The position numbers were made by a program, and so were the translations under genes. From assembly GCF_943913695.1 (NCBI RefSeq), contig NZ_CALTZE010000005.1, positions 1-53,351 on the forward strand: 53,351 bases of DNA, written 5' to 3'. This DNA is from an uncultured Marmoricola sp. Lineage in GTDB: Bacteria; Actinomycetota; Actinomycetes; Propionibacteriales; Nocardioidaceae. Below are positions 26,224-34,814 of the stretch, piece by piece (within the stretch, counting starts at the first letter, position 1; each line of letters starts with the position of its first letter). The notes under the pieces are model-generated. The model was not told the DNA's origin, made no database searches, and saw only the letters and a program-made list of their open reading frames with translations.

Positions 26224-27414
26224 ATGCGGATCGACGTGCTGTCCAAGGAGTACCCGCCCGAGATCTACGGCGGCGCCGGGGTGCACGTCGCCGAGCTGGT
26301 CCGGGCGCTGCGGGCGGTCGAGGGCGTCGACGCGCGGGTGCACTGCTTCGGCGCCCCACGAGACGAGGCCGGCACCACGGCGTACGCCGACCCGCCCGGC
26401 CTCGCCGTCGCCAACGCCGCGATCCGCACCCTCGGCGTCGACCTGGAGATGGTCGGCGGCTGCGAGGGAGCCGACCTGGTGCACAGCCACACCTGGTATG
26501 CCAACCTCGCCGGTCACCTCGCCTCGCTGCTGCACGGCGTGCCCCACGTCGTCTCGGCGCACAGCCTGGAGCCGATGCGGCCGTGGAAGGCCGAGCAGCT
26601 CGGGGGCGGGTACGCCGTCTCGAGCTGGGCCGAGCGCACGGCCTACGAGGCCGCCGACGGGATCATCGCCGTCAGCGCCGCGATGCGCGAGGACGTGCTG
26701 CGCAGCTATCCCGCCGTCGACCCCGCGCGCGTCCACGTCGTGCACAACGGCATCGACACCGACGACTGGCAGCCGGTCGCGAACCCCGACCGGGTGCGCG
26801 AGCTCGGCGTCGACCCCGACCGCCCGAGCGTGATCTTCGTCGGCCGCATCACGCGGCAGAAGGGGCTGCCGCTCTTCCTCCGCGCGGCCGCCCAGCTGCC
26901 GCCGGAGGTGCAGCTCGTGCTGTGCGCCGGCGCCCCCGACACCCCGGAGATCATGGCCGAGGTGCGAGGGCTGGTCGACGGCCTCGCCGAGACGCGCGAT
27001 GGCGTCGTGTGGATCGCCGAGATGCTCCCCCGTGCCGACGTCGTCGCACTGCTGACGGCCGCGACCGTCTTCGCCTGCCCGTCGGTCTACGAGCCGCTCG
27101 GGATCGTCAACCTCGAGGCGATGGCTTGTGAGACCGCCGTGGTCGCCACCGCGACCGGGGGGATCCCCGAGGTGGTGGTCGACGGCGAGACCGGCTGGCT
27201 GGTGCCGATCGAGCAGCTCGACGACGGCTCCGGCACGCCCGTCGACCCCGAGCGCTACGTCGCCGACCTGGGCGGCGCGCTCGTCGACGCCGTCGCCGAC
27301 CCCGGCCGCGCGGCGGCGTACGGCCGGGCGGGGCGGCGGCGGGCGCAGGAGTCCTTCAGCTGGCCCGCCATCGCCGAGCGCACGCTGGGGATCTATCGCT
27401 CGCTGGTCGGCTGA
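26224..27414 (+). CDS. glgM: GT4 glycosyltransferase GlgM (alpha-maltose-1-phosphate synthase)
   Basis: The 396-residue enzyme has the N-terminal EYPPEIYGGAGVHVAEL and the C-terminal GT4 signatures FVGRITRQKGL and CPSVYEPLGIVNLEAMA, with the donor-site Glu. Actinobacterial genes of this type next to glgC were long called glgA. The mycobacterial enzyme joins ADP-glucose to glucose 1-phosphate to give maltose 1-phosphate for the GlgE pathway. I chose the ATG at 26224; a longer start at 26167 would lie within the palindrome. The 3' end overlaps the convergent marR gene by 22 bp. Confidence 0.9.
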   Translation: MRIDVLSKEYPPEIYGGAGVHVAELVRALRAVEGVDARVHCFGAPRDEAGTTAYADPPGLAVANAAIRTLGVDLEMVGGCEGADLVHSHTWYANLAGHLASLLHGVPHVVSAHSLEPMRPWKAEQLGGGYAVSSWAERTAYEAADGIIAVSAAMREDVLRSYPAVDPARVHVVHNGIDTDDWQPVANPDRVRELGVDPDRPSVIFVGRITRQKGLPLFLRAAAQLPPEVQLVLCAGAPDTPEIMAEVRGLVDGLAETRDGVVWIAEMLPRADVVALLTAATVFACPSVYEPLGIVNLEAMACETAVVATATGGIPEVVVDGETGWLVPIEQLDDGSGTPVDPERYVADLGGALVDAVADPGRAAAYGRAGRRRAQESFSWPAIAERTLGIYRSLVG

Positions 27415-27842
27415 CCCAGCGCCAGGGTGCGCAGCACGTCGACGAAGTCGGCATAGCGCTCCTCGCCGACCTCCTGCGCCCACTCGCCCTCGATGGCGGC
27501 GATGCGGCGACGCACCGACGCGTAGAGCCGTCCGCCCTTCGGCGTACGCCGCACCACGCGGACGCGCCCGTCGCGCGGTGACGGCTCCACCCGCAGGTGC
27601 CCGGACTCCACGAGCGGTGCGACCAGCTGCCCGCAGCCCTGCTTGGTGACCTGGAGCCGCTCGGCGAGCTCGGTGACGCTGAGCCCCTCGGGCGGCAGCG
27701 CTGCCAGCAGGCGGAAGTGCGACTGCCGCAGGCCACCCCAGTCGGTGGCGTGCATCGCCTCGCCGAGACGTCGGAAGAGCAGCCCGATCAGGACCGGGGT
27801 GTGCACCTCGTCGTCGCGGTAGGGGGCCTTGACCGAGCTCAT
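27393..27842 (-). CDS. MarR family transcriptional regulator
   Basis: The 149-residue protein has the MarR winged helix: LSVTELAERLQVTKQGCGQLVAPLVESG as the helix-turn-helix and PSPRDGRVRVVRRTPKG as the wing. N- and C-terminal helices would form the dimer. It is divergent from the APH-like kinase gene at 27899. The 56-bp gap holds two near-identical AAGTGACTTTA sites, one touching the start codon, so autorepression and control of the kinase are likely. The ligand is unknown. Confidence 0.92.
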   Translation of the reverse strand: MSSVKAPYRDDEVHTPVLIGLLFRRLGEAMHATDWGGLRQSHFRLLAALPPEGLSVTELAERLQVTKQGCGQLVAPLVESGHLRVEPSPRDGRVRVVRRTPKGGRLYASVRRRIAAIEGEWAQEVGEERYADFVDVLRTLALGQPTSER

Positions 27843-27883
27843 AAAGTCACTTTACCTTCTCGGAAGACGGTCAAGTGACTTTA
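27842..27883. promoter_or_regulatory. Paired MarR operators (AAGTGACTTTA)
   Basis: TAAAGTCACTTTA (27842-27854) is a near-palindrome and AAGTGACTTTA (27873-27883) is its half in the opposite orientation. Centre-to-centre spacing is about 30 bp, close to three helical turns. These AT-rich sites stand out in a very GC-rich region. They cover the marR start and the region just upstream of the kinase start. Confidence 0.75.
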
Positions 27884-27898
27884 CGACATCGAGGCGAC

Positions 27899-29038
27899 AT
27901 GGCAGACCAGCACGTCGCGGCGCTCGCCGCGCTGGGTCCCGCCGCGGTCGACGAGCTAGCGCTCCGCTCGATGGTGGAGCGACTGCTCGGCGGCCCGGTG
28001 GGCGGCCTGCTCGACGTGCGCGTCGAGGAGGTCGACTACGCCACCCCCGCGATCACCACCGCCGCGCGGCACTGGGTGCGCGGCAGCACGGACGACGGCA
28101 CTCCCTGGTCGCTCTTCTGCAAGCAGGTGCAGTCGTGGGAGCGGCACCCCTTCTTCGCCCACGTGCCCGAGGAGCTCCGCGAGCTGGCGGTCGGCGGGGT
28201 GCCGTGGCGCTCGGAGCCCGCGGCCTACCGCTCCGACCTGGCCGACCACCTGCCACCCGGCCTGACGATGCCGCGAGCGTTGCTCGTGGCCGACCTCGAC
28301 GAGCTCTCGGCCGCCGTGTGGCTCCCCGAGCTCCCCCTGCGCGACGTAGCGTGGGACCGCGGCCGCTACACCTCCGCGGCCCGCGCGGTGGGGCGCCTCG
28401 CCGCGGCCCCGGGAGTGCGCGCGCTCGCCGAGTCGGTCGGCCACGACCTCACCGTGTGGACCTACCTGCACGGCCGCCTGAGCGCCCAGGTGCTCCCGCT
28501 GCTGCGGGACGACCACCTGTGGCGGCACCCGCTGGTCGCCGCCGCGTTCGACCCCGAGCTGCGCGACCGGCTCCGCGCCTGCGCCGACGAGGCGGAGCGG
28601 CTGACCGCCGAGCTGGCCTCGCTGCCGCTGCGGGCCTCCCACGGCGACACCTGCCCGAGCAACCTGCTCGCGGTCGAGGGCGTCGACGGCTTCTGCCTGA
28701 TCGACTACGGCTTCTTCGGGCCGATGCCGGTCGGCTTCGACCTCACCCAGCTGCTCGTGGGCGACGTGCAGACGGGCGCGGCGGCGTACGACGACCTGGC
28801 CGGCCTCGACGCGGCACTCGTCACGGCGTACGTCGAGGGGCTGCGCGCCGAGGGCGACGAGACGCCGCTCGAGGTCGTGCGGCGGGGCCACGCGCTCAAG
28901 CTGGTGCTCTACGCCGCCCTGTCGGCCGTGCCCTTCGAGCACCTCGACGACGAGCCCAGCGAGCACCTGGCGGACGTGGCTCGAGGCCGTGCCGCGATCG
29001 CGCGGCACGGCCTCGAGCTGGTGGAGCGGACGGCCTGA
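27899..29038 (+). CDS. APH-family phosphotransferase (379 aa)
   Basis: The C-terminal half has the aminoglycoside-phosphotransferase-like kinase motifs: SHGDTCPSNLL at about 245-257, with catalytic Asp and metal Asn, and LIDYGFFGP as the DFG-like Mg site about 15 residues later. The family phosphorylates antibiotics, choline, homoserine or other small molecules, and substrate cannot be told from sequence. The ATG at 27899 has GAGG upstream. Divergence from marR with shared operators suggests induction by a small compound. Confidence 0.85.
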   Translation: MADQHVAALAALGPAAVDELALRSMVERLLGGPVGGLLDVRVEEVDYATPAITTAARHWVRGSTDDGTPWSLFCKQVQSWERHPFFAHVPEELRELAVGGVPWRSEPAAYRSDLADHLPPGLTMPRALLVADLDELSAAVWLPELPLRDVAWDRGRYTSAARAVGRLAAAPGVRALAESVGHDLTVWTYLHGRLSAQVLPLLRDDHLWRHPLVAAAFDPELRDRLRACADEAERLTAELASLPLRASHGDTCPSNLLAVEGVDGFCLIDYGFFGPMPVGFDLTQLLVGDVQTGAAAYDDLAGLDAALVTAYVEGLRAEGDETPLEVVRRGHALKLVLYAALSAVPFEHLDDEPSEHLADVARGRAAIARHGLELVERTA

Positions 29039-29050
29039 CCCGGTGGGGTC

Positions 29051-30418
29051 TCAGACGCTCGCCGGCTCCGGCTGACGCTGCGCGGGCGCCGGGTCGGCCT
29101 CCCGGGCGGGAGCGTGGTCGTCGTCGAGCATCGTGGTCTCGTCGAACGGGTCGGCACCGGCGAGCACCCGGTCGAGCTGGGCACGGTCCATGGTGCCGGT
29201 CCAGTGACCGACCAGCAGGGTGGCGATCGAGTTGCCGGCGAAGTTGGTGACCGCGCGGGCCTCCGACATGAAGCGGTCGATCCCGACGATCAGGCCGACG
29301 CCGTCGAGCAGCTCGGGGCGGTGCGAGGAGAGGCCACCGGCCAGCGTGGCGAGCCCGGCGCCGGTGACGCCGGCCGCGCCCTTGGAGGCGATGATCATGA
29401 AGACCAGCAGCGAGAGCTGCTCGCCGAAGGACAGCGGCTGGTTCATCGCGTCGGCGATGAAGATCGAGGCCATGGTCAGGTAGATCGCGGTGCCGTCGAG
29501 GTTGAAGGAGTAGCCGGTCGGCACCACGATGCCGGTGGTCGACTTGTCCACGCCGGCGTGGTTCATCTTGGCGATCAGGCGGGGCAACGCGGTCTCTGAG
29601 GACGAGGTCGAGACGATCAGCAGGAACTCGCGGCCGAGGTACTTCAGCAGGCTGAAGATGTTGATGCCGGTGACGATCTTGAGCAGGCCGCCGAGCACGA
29701 GGAAGACGAAGAGGAAGCACGTGATGTAGAAGGCGACCATGATCGTCGCGAGCGCCTTCAGGGCGTCCATGCCGGTCTCGCCGACCACGGCGGCGATGGC
29801 ACCGAAGGCGCCGATCGGGGCGGCCCACATGATCATCGCGAGCACCCGGAAGACCAGGCGCTGCAGGTGGCCGATGCCGGTGAGGATCGGCTCGCCGGCG
29901 CGGCCCATCGCCTGGAGCGCGAAGCCGACGAGCAGCGCGACGAGCAGGGTCTGCAGCACCTCGCCGGAGGTCAGCGAGGAGAAGAGCGAGTCGGGGATGA
30001 TGTGGAGCAGGAACTCGCTGGTGCCGCCGGTCTCGGCCGCCTTCTCCGCGCCCGCGCTGGCCACCTCGTCGGTGATGTTGAGGCCCTCGCCCGGGTCGAG
30101 CAGGTTGCCGACGCCCAGGCCGATGAAGAGCGCGACGGTCGACATGGCGAGGAAGTAGCCCATCGCCAGGCCGCCGACCTTGCCGACGCTCGCGGCGTTG
30201 CGCACCGAGCCGACGCCGAGCACGATCGTGCAGAAGATGACCGGCTGGATCATCATCCGGATCAGCGCGACGAAGCCCTCGCCGATCGGCTTCAGGCCGG
30301 TCGCGAAGGCCGGCGCGGCGAAGCCCACCGCGATGCCGAGGACCACCGCGGCGATGACCGCGATGTAGAGGTAGTGGGTGCGGTCCTTCTTGACCGTCCC
30401 CTGCTGGGTGCTGCTCAT
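29051..30418 (-). CDS. dctA: Dicarboxylate/cation symporter (DctA/GltP family)
   Basis: The 455-residue protein has about eight membrane helices and two re-entrant hairpins, as in the DAACS family. Key pieces are the serine-rich HP1 (VSTSSSETALPRLIAKM), the TM7 motif NLDGTAIYLTMA, and the HP2 region SKGAAGVTGAGLATLAG. It should take up C4-dicarboxylates such as succinate, fumarate or malate with cations. The ATG at 30416-30418 has AGGAGG upstream. It is divergent from a CitA/DcuS-type sensor kinase that probably controls it. Confidence 0.92.
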   Translation of the reverse strand: MSSTQQGTVKKDRTHYLYIAVIAAVVLGIAVGFAAPAFATGLKPIGEGFVALIRMMIQPVIFCTIVLGVGSVRNAASVGKVGGLAMGYFLAMSTVALFIGLGVGNLLDPGEGLNITDEVASAGAEKAAETGGTSEFLLHIIPDSLFSSLTSGEVLQTLLVALLVGFALQAMGRAGEPILTGIGHLQRLVFRVLAMIMWAAPIGAFGAIAAVVGETGMDALKALATIMVAFYITCFLFVFLVLGGLLKIVTGINIFSLLKYLGREFLLIVSTSSSETALPRLIAKMNHAGVDKSTTGIVVPTGYSFNLDGTAIYLTMASIFIADAMNQPLSFGEQLSLLVFMIIASKGAAGVTGAGLATLAGGLSSHRPELLDGVGLIVGIDRFMSEARAVTNFAGNSIATLLVGHWTGTMDRAQLDRVLAGADPFDETTMLDDDHAPAREADPAPAQRQPEPASV

Positions 30419-30459
30419 GGGTCGCCTCCTGCTGGCGGTGTGCTGCTCGATGGGGACCG

Positions 30460-30481
30460 GGATGTGCCGGTCGCCACATCC
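30460..30481. promoter_or_regulatory. GGATGTG-N8-CACATCC inverted repeat
   Basis: A perfect 7-bp inverted repeat lies 42 bp from the dctA start in the region shared with the divergent two-component genes. Its size and place suit a binding site for the DctR/CitB-type response regulator encoded at 32215. Confidence 0.55.
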
Positions 30482-30491
30482 TGGAAGCACC

Positions 30492-30507
30492 TGTGAGCCC
30501 GGTCACC
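30492..30507. promoter_or_regulatory. CRP/GlxR-like site TGTGA-N6-TCACC
   Basis: The sequence matches TGTGA-N6-TCACA at nine of ten fixed bases. CRP-type regulators (Crp, GlxR) in actinobacteria use this consensus. It lies between dctA and the sensor kinase gene, where catabolite control of dicarboxylate uptake would be expected. Confidence 0.6.
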
Positions 30508-30577
30508 CTTTCCTTTGTTGTGTTCGCCGCCACACTCGGACGGCGCCACCGCGGCGTCCCTCTGGCACGATGCCCGC

Positions 30578-32218
30578 ATGGCGGCCCGAGGCGAGCAGCA
30601 GAGCTCCCGGGACAGCACCGGGGAGAGCCCCGTCGCACGTCAGATCCTGCGGCTCCAGGTGGTGGTGGTGCTCGCACTCGTCGTCTCGGCCGTCGCCCTC
30701 GCGGCGTACGACGCCCGGCGCGACACGCGCGAGGCGGCCCGCGAGCAGGCACTCGCGGTGGCGCGCTCGCTGGCCGACTCCCCCACCGTGCGCACCGGCG
30801 TGCGCAGCGCCGACCCCACCGCCGTGCTGCAGCCCTACGCCGAGGAGGTGCGGCGCGACACCGACACCGACTTCGTCGTGGTGATGGACCTCGACCGGAT
30901 CCGCTGGACCCACCCCGAGCCCGAGCGGATCGGCGAGCGCTTCGTCGGCGGGGTGGGCGGAGCCCCTCAGGGGCGGACCTTCACCCAGGTCTACACCGGC
31001 ACGCTCGGCCCGTCGGTGCGCGCCGTCGTACCCGTGGTGCAGGACGGCAGCGTCGTGGCGATGGTCGCCGTCGGCATCAAGGTCGACCGCACCGACCAGG
31101 AGCTGCTGCGCGACCTGCCCGGCATCGTGGTGGCCGCCCTCGTGACGCTCGGCGTGGGACTGCTCGGCGCGTGGCTGATCTCGCGCCGGCTGCGGCGCCA
31201 GACCCACGGGATGGGCGAGCAGGAGATCACCCGGATGTACGAGTACTACCGCGCCGTGCTCGGCGCCGTACGCGAGGGCCTCCTGCTCGTCGACCACGAG
31301 GGCCGGGTGCAGCTGGTCAACGACGAGGCGCGCCGGCTGCTCGCGCTCCCCGACGACGTCGTGGGGCGCCACCTCGACGACCTGGGCCTGCCTCCCGCAC
31401 TGCTGAGCGCCGTACGGGCCGAGGAGACGCTGGCCGACCACTCCGACGTGCTCGGGCAGCAGGTGCTGCTCTTCAACACCGCGCCGGCCTACTGGGGCGG
31501 TGCGGGCGTCGGCGCCGTGCTGACGGTGCGCGACCGCACGGAGCTGCAGACCGTCACCGGCGAGCTCGACCTGGTGCGTGGGCTGAGCGAGTCGCTCCGC
31601 GCGCAGAACCACGAGGCGGCCAACCGGCTCCACACCGTGGTGTCGCTGGTGGAGATGGGACGGACCGAGGAGGCGGTCGACTTCGCCACCGCCGAGCTCG
31701 AGGTCGCGCAGGCCCTGGCCGACGAGGTCGTCACCTCGGTCGACGAGCCGGTGCTCGCCGCCCTCCTGCTCGGCAAGTCGGCGCAGGCCGCCGAGCGCGG
31801 CATCGAGCTCGATCTCGAGGGCACCCTCGAGCCAGGCCAACCGCTGGACTCCCGCGACCTGGTCACCGTGGTCGGCAACCTCGTCGACAACGCCCTCGAC
31901 GCGGTCGCCGCCGTCGAGGTGCCCGCCGGGGCCGGCGCCGGGGCTGGCCCGGGGGCCGTGCGCCGGGTCGTCGTACGCCTCTCCGGCGACAGGCGCGAGC
32001 TGGTGATCGAGGTCGACGACAGCGGCCCGGGCGTCGCGCCGGACGACGTCGAGCGGGTGCTCGAGCGCGGCTGGTCGACCAAGGCGGCCGACGGTCGCGG
32101 GCTCGGCCTGGCGATCGTCGCCCAGACGGTCGCCCGGCGCGGCGGCAGGATCGAGGTCGGCTCCTCGCCCCTCGGCGGCGCCCGTTTCACCGTCGAGGTC
32201 CCCGGGACGACGCCATGA
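30578..32218 (+). CDS. CitA/DcuS-type sensor histidine kinase
   Basis: The 546-residue protein has one membrane helix near 25-45 and an extracytoplasmic PAS-type sensor domain (about 46-190, with LADSPTVRTGV and FVVVMDLDRIRWTHP). A second membrane helix lies near 195-215, and a cytoplasmic PAS follows. The phosphoacceptor region has NHEAANRLHTVVSL, and the ATPase domain has GNLVDNALDAV, DDSGPGV and GRGLGLAIV. It should sense dicarboxylates or citrate. The stop overlaps the response regulator start as ATGA. The ATG at 30578 lacks a clear ribosome site. Confidence 0.92.
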   Translation: MAARGEQQSSRDSTGESPVARQILRLQVVVVLALVVSAVALAAYDARRDTREAAREQALAVARSLADSPTVRTGVRSADPTAVLQPYAEEVRRDTDTDFVVVMDLDRIRWTHPEPERIGERFVGGVGGAPQGRTFTQVYTGTLGPSVRAVVPVVQDGSVVAMVAVGIKVDRTDQELLRDLPGIVVAALVTLGVGLLGAWLISRRLRRQTHGMGEQEITRMYEYYRAVLGAVREGLLLVDHEGRVQLVNDEARRLLALPDDVVGRHLDDLGLPPALLSAVRAEETLADHSDVLGQQVLLFNTAPAYWGGAGVGAVLTVRDRTELQTVTGELDLVRGLSESLRAQNHEAANRLHTVVSLVEMGRTEEAVDFATAELEVAQALADEVVTSVDEPVLAALLLGKSAQAAERGIELDLEGTLEPGQPLDSRDLVTVVGNLVDNALDAVAAVEVPAGAGAGAGPGAVRRVVVRLSGDRRELVIEVDDSGPGVAPDDVERVLERGWSTKAADGRGLGLAIVAQTVARRGGRIEVGSSPLGGARFTVEVPGTTP

Positions 32219-32895
32219 GCGTGCGCGTGCTCGTCGTCGAGGACGAGGAGCTGGCGGCCGAGGCCCACGCGTCGTACGTCGGCCGGGTGCCGGGCTTCGA
32301 GCTGGCCGGCGTGGCCAGGTCGGCCGCCCAGGCGCTCCGGCTGCTCGCGCAGGACCCCGACATCGACCTGGTGCTGCTCGACATGCACCTGCCCGACGGG
32401 CACGGGCTCGGCCTGCTCCAGCGGCTGCGGGCGGGGGGGCACCGGGCCGACGTCATCGCCGTGACCTCCGCCCGCGACAGCGACGTCGTACGCCGCGCGG
32501 TGTCGCAGGGGGTGGTGCTCTACCTGCTCAAGCCGTTCTCCTTCGCGGCCTTCCGCGGCAAGCTCGAGCAGTACGCCGCCTACCGCGGCCGGCTGGAGAC
32601 CTCCGACGACGTCGTGCAGGACGACGTCGACCAGCTCTTCGGTGCCCTGCGCGCGCGGCCGACCGGCGAGACCCTGCCCAAGGGCATGAGCCTCGACTCG
32701 CTGCGCCAGGTCACCGAGGTGCTGCGCGCCCACCCCGACGGCCTGTCGGCCAAGGAGACCGGCGAGGCCGTCGGCGTCTCCCGCGTCACCGCCCGCCGCT
32801 ACCTCGAGCACCTCGCCGACGAGGGCCGCCTCGACCGCGCGCCCCGCTACGGCGGCACCGGCCGGCCCGAGGTGGCCTACGTCTGGCGCCGCTGA
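32215..32895 (+). CDS. CitB/DcuR-type response regulator
   Basis: The receiver domain has acidic residues E9/D10, phosphoacceptor D56 (LVLLDMHLPDGHG) and K106 (YLLKPFSF). The C terminus carries a helix-turn-helix, LSAKETGEAVGVSRVTARRY, typical of CitB-type regulators. The gene is coupled to its kinase by ATGA. A likely target is the divergent dctA promoter. The stop is immediately followed by the 21-bp mirror repeat array. Confidence 0.92.
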   Translation: MSVRVLVVEDEELAAEAHASYVGRVPGFELAGVARSAAQALRLLAQDPDIDLVLLDMHLPDGHGLGLLQRLRAGGHRADVIAVTSARDSDVVRRAVSQGVVLYLLKPFSFAAFRGKLEQYAAYRGRLETSDDVVQDDVDQLFGALRARPTGETLPKGMSLDSLRQVTEVLRAHPDGLSAKETGEAVGVSRVTARRYLEHLADEGRLDRAPRYGGTGRPEVAYVWRR

Positions 32896-33103
32896 CCAGT
32901 CACCTACGAGGCGCGACCAGTCACTCGCGAGGCGCGACCAGTCACTCGCAAGGCTCGAGCAGTCACTTCCAAGGCTTGACCAGTCACTCCCGTGGCACGC
33001 AACTGACTGGTCGGGCCTCGCAACTGACCGGTCGGCCCTCGCAACTGACCGGTCGGCCCTCGCAACTGACTGGTCGCGCCTCGGGAGTGACTGGTCGGCG
33101 GGT
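32894..33103. repeat. Mirror array of ten 21-bp units (five direct, five inverted)
   Basis: Five units beginning near GACCAGTCACTCGCGAGG start at 32894, 32915, 32936, 32957 and 32978. Five inverted units (GCAACTGACCGGTCGGCC type) start at 32999, 33020, 33041, 33062 and 33083. The period is exactly 21 bp throughout and the symmetry centre is at 32998/32999. The inner units differ at several positions and are not identical. The array fills the whole gap between the convergent response regulator and RimK-like genes. Confidence 0.95.
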
Positions 33104-34293
33104 CAGGACTCGTGGAGGGGGTCGGCGGGGAGCTTGCGGATCTTGCGGGTGCGCCGGCGGCGGCTGGGGATCATCGAGCGCATCTCCTCCAGCTTGCCGA
33201 AGCACAGCAGGCGGTCCTCGGGCTCGAGGGTGTGGCGGCTGCGGGGGTTGGGGATCACGCTGGTGCCGCGCTGGAGGGTGAGCACAGTGATGTCGCGCTC
33301 CCCCAGGCCGGAGTCGCCGATGGTCTTGCCGACCATGTCGGAGGCCGAGTGCACGAGCAGCTCGGCGACGCCGTAGCCGGTCGAGACGGTGAGCCGCTGG
33401 CGTACGTCGATCTCGGGGAAGGCGACCTGGTTGTCGATGTAGTCGATGATCGCGCCCGCGACGTCGAGGTTGGTGGCGCGCTCGATGCCCTCCAGGCCGG
33501 GCGAGGAGTTGACCTCCATGACCAGCGGGCCGTCGTTGCCCTCGAGCATGTCGACACCTGCGACGCGCAGCCCCATGATCTGCGCGGAGCGCACCGCCGC
33601 CTCCTCGAAGGCGGGGTCGAGCTCGACGCGCTCGACCGAGCCGCCACGGTGCACGTTGGAGCGGAACTCATCACCCTTGGCGACCCGTCGCATCGCCGCG
33701 ACGACCCGGTCGCCGACCACCAGGGCGCGGATGTCGCGGCCCTTGCTCTCGCTGACGAAGCGCTGGATCAGCACGTTCTGCTTGGTGCTCTGCAGCGTCT
33801 CGATGATCGCCTCGGCGACCTTGCGATCGGGAGCGAGGATCACACCGATGCCCTGGGTGCCCTCGAGCAGCTTGATCACGACCGGCGCGCCCCCGACCCG
33901 CTCGATCGCCGGCAGTACGTCGGCCCGGTCGCGCACGAAGGTCGTCGCGGGCATCCCGATCTCGTGGCGGGAGAGGATCTGCGTGGCGCGCAGCTTGTCG
34001 CGGCTGTTGGCGATGCCGTAGGAGGTGTTGGGGGTGTAGACGTCCATCTGCTCGAACTGCCGCACCACGGCGGTGCCGAAGTAGGTGATGGAGTTGCCGA
34101 TGCGCGGCAGGATCGCGTCGTACGACGAGAGCCGCTTGCCGCGGAACTGCAGCGCCGGCTCGTCACCCGAGAGGTCGATGCCGAAGCGCAGCGTGTTGAG
34201 CACCTTGACGTCGTGGCCACGGTCGAGCGCGGCGGTGCGCAGGCGCTGCGTACTGTACGCACGGGGCGCACGGGACAGGATCGCGAGCTTCAT
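33103..34293 (-). CDS. rimK: RimK-like ATP-grasp ligase fused to an RCK_C (TrkA-C) domain
   Basis: Residues 1-300 match RimK-type glutamate ligases: MKLAILSRAPRAYSTQRL at the start, VVIKLLEGTQGIGVIL for ATP binding, IRALVVGDRVVAAMRR, and MEVNSSPGLEGIE for Mg2+. Residues 310-380 (VSTGYGVAELLVHSASDMVG, then NPRSRHTLEPEDRLLCFG) match the TrkA-C/RCK_C ligand-binding fold. E. coli RimK is about 300 residues and lacks this. The ATG at 34291-34293 has AAGG upstream. It is divergent, by 27 bp, from a RimB-like protease gene. Confidence 0.9.
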   Translation of the reverse strand: MKLAILSRAPRAYSTQRLRTAALDRGHDVKVLNTLRFGIDLSGDEPALQFRGKRLSSYDAILPRIGNSITYFGTAVVRQFEQMDVYTPNTSYGIANSRDKLRATQILSRHEIGMPATTFVRDRADVLPAIERVGGAPVVIKLLEGTQGIGVILAPDRKVAEAIIETLQSTKQNVLIQRFVSESKGRDIRALVVGDRVVAAMRRVAKGDEFRSNVHRGGSVERVELDPAFEEAAVRSAQIMGLRVAGVDMLEGNDGPLVMEVNSSPGLEGIERATNLDVAGAIIDYIDNQVAFPEIDVRQRLTVSTGYGVAELLVHSASDMVGKTIGDSGLGERDITVLTLQRGTSVIPNPRSRHTLEPEDRLLCFGKLEEMRSMIPSRRRRTRKIRKLPADPLHES

Positions 34294-34320
34294 CTGACCT
34301 TCACGAGGGGTGGACGACGG

Positions 34321-34812
34321 ATGGACGACGGTACGGCGGGGCCGGGACTGGCCGCCCGCACCCGGACCGGCTGGCGCGAGTGGGTCAGCCTGCCCGACCT
34401 CGGCGTCGACTGGATCAAGGCCAAGATCGACACCGGGGCCCGCACCTCCTCGCTGCACGCCTTCGACCTCGAGCAGGAGCGCGTCGGCGGCGAGCAGGTG
34501 GCGCGCTTCACCGTACGCCCCTGGCAGGGCACGGAGGCCGACCCGGTCCCCGCCGTGTGCCCGGTGCTCGACGAGCGCGAGGTCCGCAGCAGCTCTGGCC
34601 ACGCCGAGACCCGCCTGGTGGTCGGTCTGCGGATCCGGCTGGTCGGGCGCGACGTCGACGCCGAGGTCACGCTGAGCCGCCGCGACGAGATGGACTTCCG
34701 CATGCTCGTCGGTCGCGAGGCGCTCTCGCAGGGCTTCGTGGTCGACCCCTCCGCGTCCTACGTGGGCGGCCGTCCGCCGCTCGCCGTACGACGCAGCAAC
34801 CGGGGGCGCTGA
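34321..34812 (+). CDS. RimB-like retropepsin-type protease (ATP-dependent zinc protease family)
   Basis: The 163-residue protein has the retropepsin-like motif IKAKIDTGARTSSLHA with D37-T-G-A, and later DFRMLVGREAL, as in the family annotated as ATP-dependent zinc protease. Pseudomonas RimB of this family works with RimK on ribosomal protein S6 tails. Here it is divergent from the RimK-like gene and 2 bp upstream of a deacylase gene. The annotated zinc dependence is doubtful because the motif is of the aspartic-protease type. Confidence 0.86.
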   Translation: MDDGTAGPGLAARTRTGWREWVSLPDLGVDWIKAKIDTGARTSSLHAFDLEQERVGGEQVARFTVRPWQGTEADPVPAVCPVLDEREVRSSSGHAETRLVVGLRIRLVGRDVDAEVTLSRRDEMDFRMLVGREALSQGFVVDPSASYVGGRPPLAVRRSNRGR

Positions 34813-34814
34813 GC

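Noticed and set aside
32894..33103. CRISPR array
   Set aside because: The units abut directly with no spacers, the second half is inverted, and no cas genes are present.
32976..33281. Plus-strand ORF with a seven-residue QLTGRPS repeat
   Set aside because: The repeated peptide is produced by the 21-bp DNA units, and the frame then runs antisense to the RimK-like gene.
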